A DNA stretch of 64,000 bases. Source: Sphingobium xanthum. Its GTDB lineage: Bacteria; Pseudomonadota; Alphaproteobacteria; Sphingomonadales; Sphingomonadaceae. Position numbers and translations under genes: made by a program. The stretch's first letter is position 1. Each line of letters begins with the position of its first letter. Of the stretch, positions 61,000-64,000 are shown one piece after another. Location: positions 62,001 through 126,000 of the forward strand of contig NZ_JAHKKS010000008.1 of NCBI RefSeq assembly GCF_019737615.1. The letters are read 5' to 3'. The notes beneath the pieces were generated by a model. It was given only the letters and a program-made list of their open reading frames with translations. It searched no databases and was not told the DNA's origin.

Positions 61000-62203
61000 G
61001 CCATCCCTTGATCATCTGAGCCGCCATTGCGCGCGCTTGCCCTTCCGGCGGGAAGCCGGCTTCCACCCATGATTGTTCCAGCGCCTGCAGCGTCTTGGCG
61101 ACCTCCGGCCCCGCAACCAGCCCCATGGCAATCAGGTCGCCGCCGCTCAGCGGAAACTTGGGGACGGGCCAGGTCGCGATCTTCGGCGCGAGCATGGGCG
61201 AGAAGGCGCGACCGAGCAGAAGCTGGTCGACAGCGCTTTCCGGGCCGATGCGATAGGTGAGCGCCTCGGGCGACGTCGCATCGACGAGCGTTATTGCTTT
61301 CCGGAGCCGCTGCCGGGCCTTGTTCGAGAGGCGCAGCCGCGCGCCGATCTGTTCCGCGAGACCGCTGTCGAGGGGCAGCAGGGCGGCAAGGCGGCGTAGC
61401 GCGTCGGGGGCGATCCCTTGCTGATGCTCGGCCCGGATGAGCGTGGCCAGGACAGCGACGCCGAGGTCGTTCACTTCCGGCAGAACCGGTTTCAGCACAT
61501 CGTCCTCGACCATCGCCGCGATCACTTCGCACGGGTCGGGCAAGCCGAGCAGCCGCAGCAATTCGTCGGCGATGCGCTCGCGCGAGAGGGCCATGAGACT
61601 CGTCGCGCTCTGGACGCAGGCGGCATAGTCGGGCGACGATCGGTCAAGCGCGCCGAAGCGCGCCGTGAAGCGGAAGTAGCGCAGGATGCGCAGATGATCC
61701 TCGGCGATGCGCGCCAGCGGATCGCCGATGAAGCGCACGCGCCGCGCGGCGAGATCGGCCCGGCCATCGAAATAGTCGAAGAGCGTTCCCGTCTGCGGAT
61801 CGGCGAAGAGCGCATTCATCGTGAAGTCGCGTCGCGCCGCATCCTCGACCCAGTCCGTGCCGAAGGCGACGGTTGCGCGCCGCCCGTCGGTCGAGACGTC
61901 GCGGCGCAGGGTCGTGATCTCGACCGGCCAGCCATTGAGTACGGCGGTCACGGTGCCATGCGCAATGCCGGTCGGGACTGCCTTGAAACCGGCAGCCTTG
62001 ATCCGCTCCACGACGTTCTCGGGCCGGTGCAGCGTCGCGATGTCGACATCCTTGACCGGCAGGCCAAGCAGCCCGTCACGCACTGCGCCGCCGACAAAAC
62101 GGGCTTCGCCTTCCTGCGCGCCAAGCACCTCGCAAAGCCGGTCCAGATCCTTGCGACCGCGCCAGTCGGCATCCGGCAGGACGTCCGGCAAGGCGTCGAT
62201 CAC
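60992..62203 (-). CDS. cca: CCA-adding tRNA nucleotidyltransferase
   Basis: This 403-residue class II nucleotidyltransferase has ARFVGGAVRDGLLGLPVKDVDIAT, with the two catalytic Asp, and the head pattern GTDWVEDAARRDFTMNALF. The C-terminal helical region is of the alphaproteobacterial short type. It adds or repairs the CCA end of tRNAs. Its start overlaps the stop of the NUDIX gene by four bases (ATGA), and the three genes DUF1285-NUDIX-cca form one operon. Confidence 0.94.
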   Translation of the reverse strand: MIDALPDVLPDADWRGRKDLDRLCEVLGAQEGEARFVGGAVRDGLLGLPVKDVDIATLHRPENVVERIKAAGFKAVPTGIAHGTVTAVLNGWPVEITTLRRDVSTDGRRATVAFGTDWVEDAARRDFTMNALFADPQTGTLFDYFDGRADLAARRVRFIGDPLARIAEDHLRILRYFRFTARFGALDRSSPDYAACVQSATSLMALSRERIADELLRLLGLPDPCEVIAAMVEDDVLKPVLPEVNDLGVAVLATLIRAEHQQGIAPDALRRLAALLPLDSGLAEQIGARLRLSNKARQRLRKAITLVDATSPEALTYRIGPESAVDQLLLGRAFSPMLAPKIATWPVPKFPLSGGDLIAMGLVAGPEVAKTLQALEQSWVEAGFPPEGQARAMAAQMIKGWLK

Positions 62204-62823
62204 AGGCCCTCCCGCAGGGCGCCGGCATCCGCCGCCTCGATTCGCCGTGCGAGATTGACCAGCATGGCCGCCGTCACGCCCCAGATGCGCCTGTCTTCCC
62301 AGACGAACTCATAATAGCTGCGCAGCCCCCCTTGCCACTCGACGGTCTTGTAGTCGCGATTGGCGGGATCGAGCAGGAAGTCGAGCGGCACTTCGAAGAT
62401 GGCGTCCACTTCCGCCTCGGCCGGATGCAGCGGCAGATCGGGCGGCACGATGCCGACGATCGGCTCGATCGAAAAGCCGGTGCCGGTGCGGAACAGGTCC
62501 GAGCGGCCCAGCACCTCGACGACGTCGCGGGGAAGGGCGATTTCCTCCTCCGCTTCGCGCAGGGCGGCGGCGATGGCGTCCGCATCCTCCGGGTCGAGCC
62601 TGCCGCCGGGAAAGGCGACCTGCCCGGCATGGGCGCGCAGGCCGGCATGGCGCTGCGTCAGGATCATGCCGGGCTGTGCGCGGTCGGTGATGGCGATCAG
62701 CACGGCAGCCGGCGTGAAAGAGCCGTCCGGCATCGGCCGGTTTTGGTAAAGGAAGACATCCTGCGCCTGGGGCTGGTCGAGCCCGCGGTCGAGCGCGGAG
62801 GACAGGCGCTTGCGCAAGGTCAT
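62200..62823 (-). CDS. NUDIX coenzyme A pyrophosphatase-like hydrolase
   Basis: This 207-residue protein has the NUDIX box in FPGGRLDPEDADAIAAALREAEEEI, with REAEEE as the metal-binding core. It also has the CoA-pyrophosphatase pattern: LTQRHAGLRAHAGQVAFPGG. It probably cleaves CoA or its oxidised forms. Overlaps of four bases with DUF1285 upstream and cca downstream show translational coupling. The start is ATG 62823. Confidence 0.9.
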   Translation of the reverse strand: MTLRKRLSSALDRGLDQPQAQDVFLYQNRPMPDGSFTPAAVLIAITDRAQPGMILTQRHAGLRAHAGQVAFPGGRLDPEDADAIAAALREAEEEIALPRDVVEVLGRSDLFRTGTGFSIEPIVGIVPPDLPLHPAEAEVDAIFEVPLDFLLDPANRDYKTVEWQGGLRSYYEFVWEDRRIWGVTAAMLVNLARRIEAADAGALREGL

Positions 62824-63380
62824 GCCGCGCTCTCCAGCGGATGAAAGGCGCCGCTGCTCCAGAGACCCGGTGGATCGTGGCCTTCCTCGATGGCGAGATC
62901 GGCCAGAGCATAATAGACCGGCCGCGCAATGCGAGCGCGCAGTCCGGCGTCGAGCCCGAGATAGGGGCGCGGCCCGGCATCCGTCTGCTCGACATGGATC
63001 GGATGTCGCGCGTCGGCGTCGCTCCACAGCCCCGTGGCGCCGATGCGGAACCGCAGCGTCCGTGCTTCGCCTTCGCCCTCGCTGGCCATATCGACCGCGA
63101 CGAGCGGCGCATCATCCACATCGATGTCGAGCATCTCGACCGGCGTCACCAGCACATGCCGCCCGTCCGGCTCGCGGCGCAGCAGCCGCGCGAACAGGCT
63201 CACCAGTTCCGGCCGGCGAATCTCGCGGCCCTCGTGAAACCAGCGGCCTTCGCCGTCGATGCGCATCGCGCTGTGGCCGCAGCGGGTCGGATGCCATTGC
63301 TCGACCGGATAGCGCGTGCCGCGATCGTCGGGCACGCCGGCGATCGGCAGCTCAAGTCGGGGATCGGTCGGCGCGCTCAT
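62820..63380 (-). CDS. DUF1285 protein
   Basis: This 186-residue protein has GRWFHEGREIRRPELVSLFARLLRREPDGRHVLVTP and HPIHVEQTDAGPRPYLGLDAGLRARIARPVYYAL, matching DUF1285. Its place before the NUDIX and cca genes is conserved in alphaproteobacteria. Structures of family members show a two-domain beta-rich fold of unknown ligand. The start is ATG 63380. Confidence 0.87.
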   Translation of the reverse strand: MSAPTDPRLELPIAGVPDDRGTRYPVEQWHPTRCGHSAMRIDGEGRWFHEGREIRRPELVSLFARLLRREPDGRHVLVTPVEMLDIDVDDAPLVAVDMASEGEGEARTLRFRIGATGLWSDADARHPIHVEQTDAGPRPYLGLDAGLRARIARPVYYALADLAIEEGHDPPGLWSSGAFHPLESAA

Positions 63381-63515
63381 GGCTGAGCAGATAAGCGCGC
63401 GGACCGGGCTTGGCAAAGGGATGTCGGACCGGGCGTGCAGATCCGTGTCTCCGCCGTCTTGCGGACAAGGGGAAGAAGAGGCACGCTTGGTCATCGGACT
63501 TAGGGGAGAGCAGCC

Positions 63516-63905
63516 ATGATCACGCGCAACACGATTCTCACGATCCTGTGCGGCGCGGCTTTGCTGGGCATCGGCTATGCGGCGGGTGCGGCCGATGCGC
63601 CGACGCCCAAAGGCTATGTCATCGCCCAGATCACCGTGACCGATCCCGCGACCTACAAGACCTATGCCGACCAGACGGCGCCGATCGTCGCCAAATATGG
63701 CGGGCGCTATCTCGTGCGCGGCGGCAATCCGGTTGCGGCGGAAGGGGCAGCGCCGGTGCCGCGAGTCGCCATTGTCGAGTATCCGAGCCTGGCTGCGGCA
63801 AAGGCCCAATATTATTCGCCGGAATATCAGGCGCTCATTCCGATCCGCCAGCGCGCTTCGACGGCGCAGCTCTTCTTCGCGGAAGGCATGCCGCCCGCGC
63901 CCTGA
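63516..63905 (+). CDS. DUF1330 family secreted protein
   Basis: This 129-residue protein has a signal peptide (ILCGAALLGIGYAAGAADA) and then the DUF1330 pattern: GYVIAQITVTDPATYKTYADQTAPIVAKYGGRYLVRGG and VEYPSLAAAKAQYYSPEYQAL. The fold is a dimeric ferredoxin-like barrel. Function is unknown. An export signal is unusual enough in this family to be worth note. A GGGGAG ribosome site lies just before the ATG. Confidence 0.88.
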   Translation: MITRNTILTILCGAALLGIGYAAGAADAPTPKGYVIAQITVTDPATYKTYADQTAPIVAKYGGRYLVRGGNPVAAEGAAPVPRVAIVEYPSLAAAKAQYYSPEYQALIPIRQRASTAQLFFAEGMPPAP

Positions 63906-63912
63906 GCGATCG

Positions 63913-63999
63913 TCACGCGCCTTGTCGGGTCTGCTGCGCCTCGGTGGCAAGCGGGAAAGGGGCGCCGCGCGGACCGAGCATACCAGTCGCTGGCAAGGC
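63913..63999 (-). CDS. Unidentified protein, C-terminal fragment
   Basis: The last 28 codons of a minus-strand frame reach in from the window edge, ending at 63913 with ATEAQQTRQGA. The codon choice is protein-like (GCC, CTC and GCG bias), but the stretch is too short to name. It could also be non-coding. Confidence 0.3.
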   Translation of the reverse strand, partial: ALPATGMLGPRGAPFPLATEAQQTRQGA

Positions 64000-64000
64000 C

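Overview
The window is a gene-dense, high-GC stretch of chromosome from an alphaproteobacterium, almost certainly a sphingomonad (Sphingomonadales). The strongest pointers are a serine palmitoyltransferase gene preceded by its own acyl carrier protein gene (sphingolipid synthesis), HisZ, a serC-serA operon, a PEP-CTERM protein ending in the PEPATWAMM-type tail, CtrA-type promoter boxes (TTAA-N7-TTAAC), and ParC/TldD/CCA-transferase sequences of alphaproteobacterial type. There are no tRNA or rRNA genes, insertion sequences, prophage genes or CRISPR arrays. The content is core and lineage-specific chromosome rather than a mobile island.

Layout. 0-15 kb: end of rpsI, an acyltransferase, a zinc-ribbon protein, an ABC-F ATPase with an upstream overlapping leader ORF, the yqiJ-yqiK (NfeD-like/flotillin) pair, an NDUFS6-like zinc protein, a dioxygenase plus aldo/keto reductase, a Crp/Fnr regulator, a stand-alone receiver, tldD, a PPOX-DUF924 fusion, hisZ and a membrane protein. 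15-25 kb: serC-serA, DUF4328 and extensin-like proteins, a LOG protein, a membrane cytochrome c, prephenate dehydratase, and glnK-amtB behind a clear sigma54 promoter. 25-42.4 kb: a cell-envelope block containing a HAD-type protein and a methyltransferase-like protein with near-identical CtrA-boxed leaders, a GNAT-type N-acyltransferase (candidate ceramide synthase), a desaturase, lptG-lptF, a hybrid histidine kinase, acp-spt, a PEP-CTERM protein, an MFS transporter, and an NAD-dependent epimerase-like reductase (candidate CerR) that appears to start at CTG across the proB stop codon. 42.4-50 kb: proB, obg, corA, two GNATs, rplU-rpmA, and two divergent citrate-synthase-family genes, one fused to a MerR-like DNA-binding domain. 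50-64 kb: carbonic anhydrase, a membrane/spermidine-synthase fusion, hemB with two overlapping GNAT genes, parC, a GGDEF/EAL protein, and the overlapping DUF1285-NUDIX-cca operon.

The most coherent system is the sphingolipid block. Spt and its ACP make the 3-keto-sphinganine backbone, the GNAT protein is a candidate N-acylating ceramide synthase, the epimerase-like protein a candidate ketone reductase, and LptF/LptG sit between them. Sphingomonads carry glycosphingolipid in place of LPS, so these LptFG permeases may export it. Several envelope genes, and glnK-amtB, carry CtrA-like boxes, suggesting cell-cycle control. Other notable observations are a 188-bp intergenic element present twice (24.4 and 56.5 kb) with a codon-like substitution pattern, and two families of palindromic intergenic repeats.
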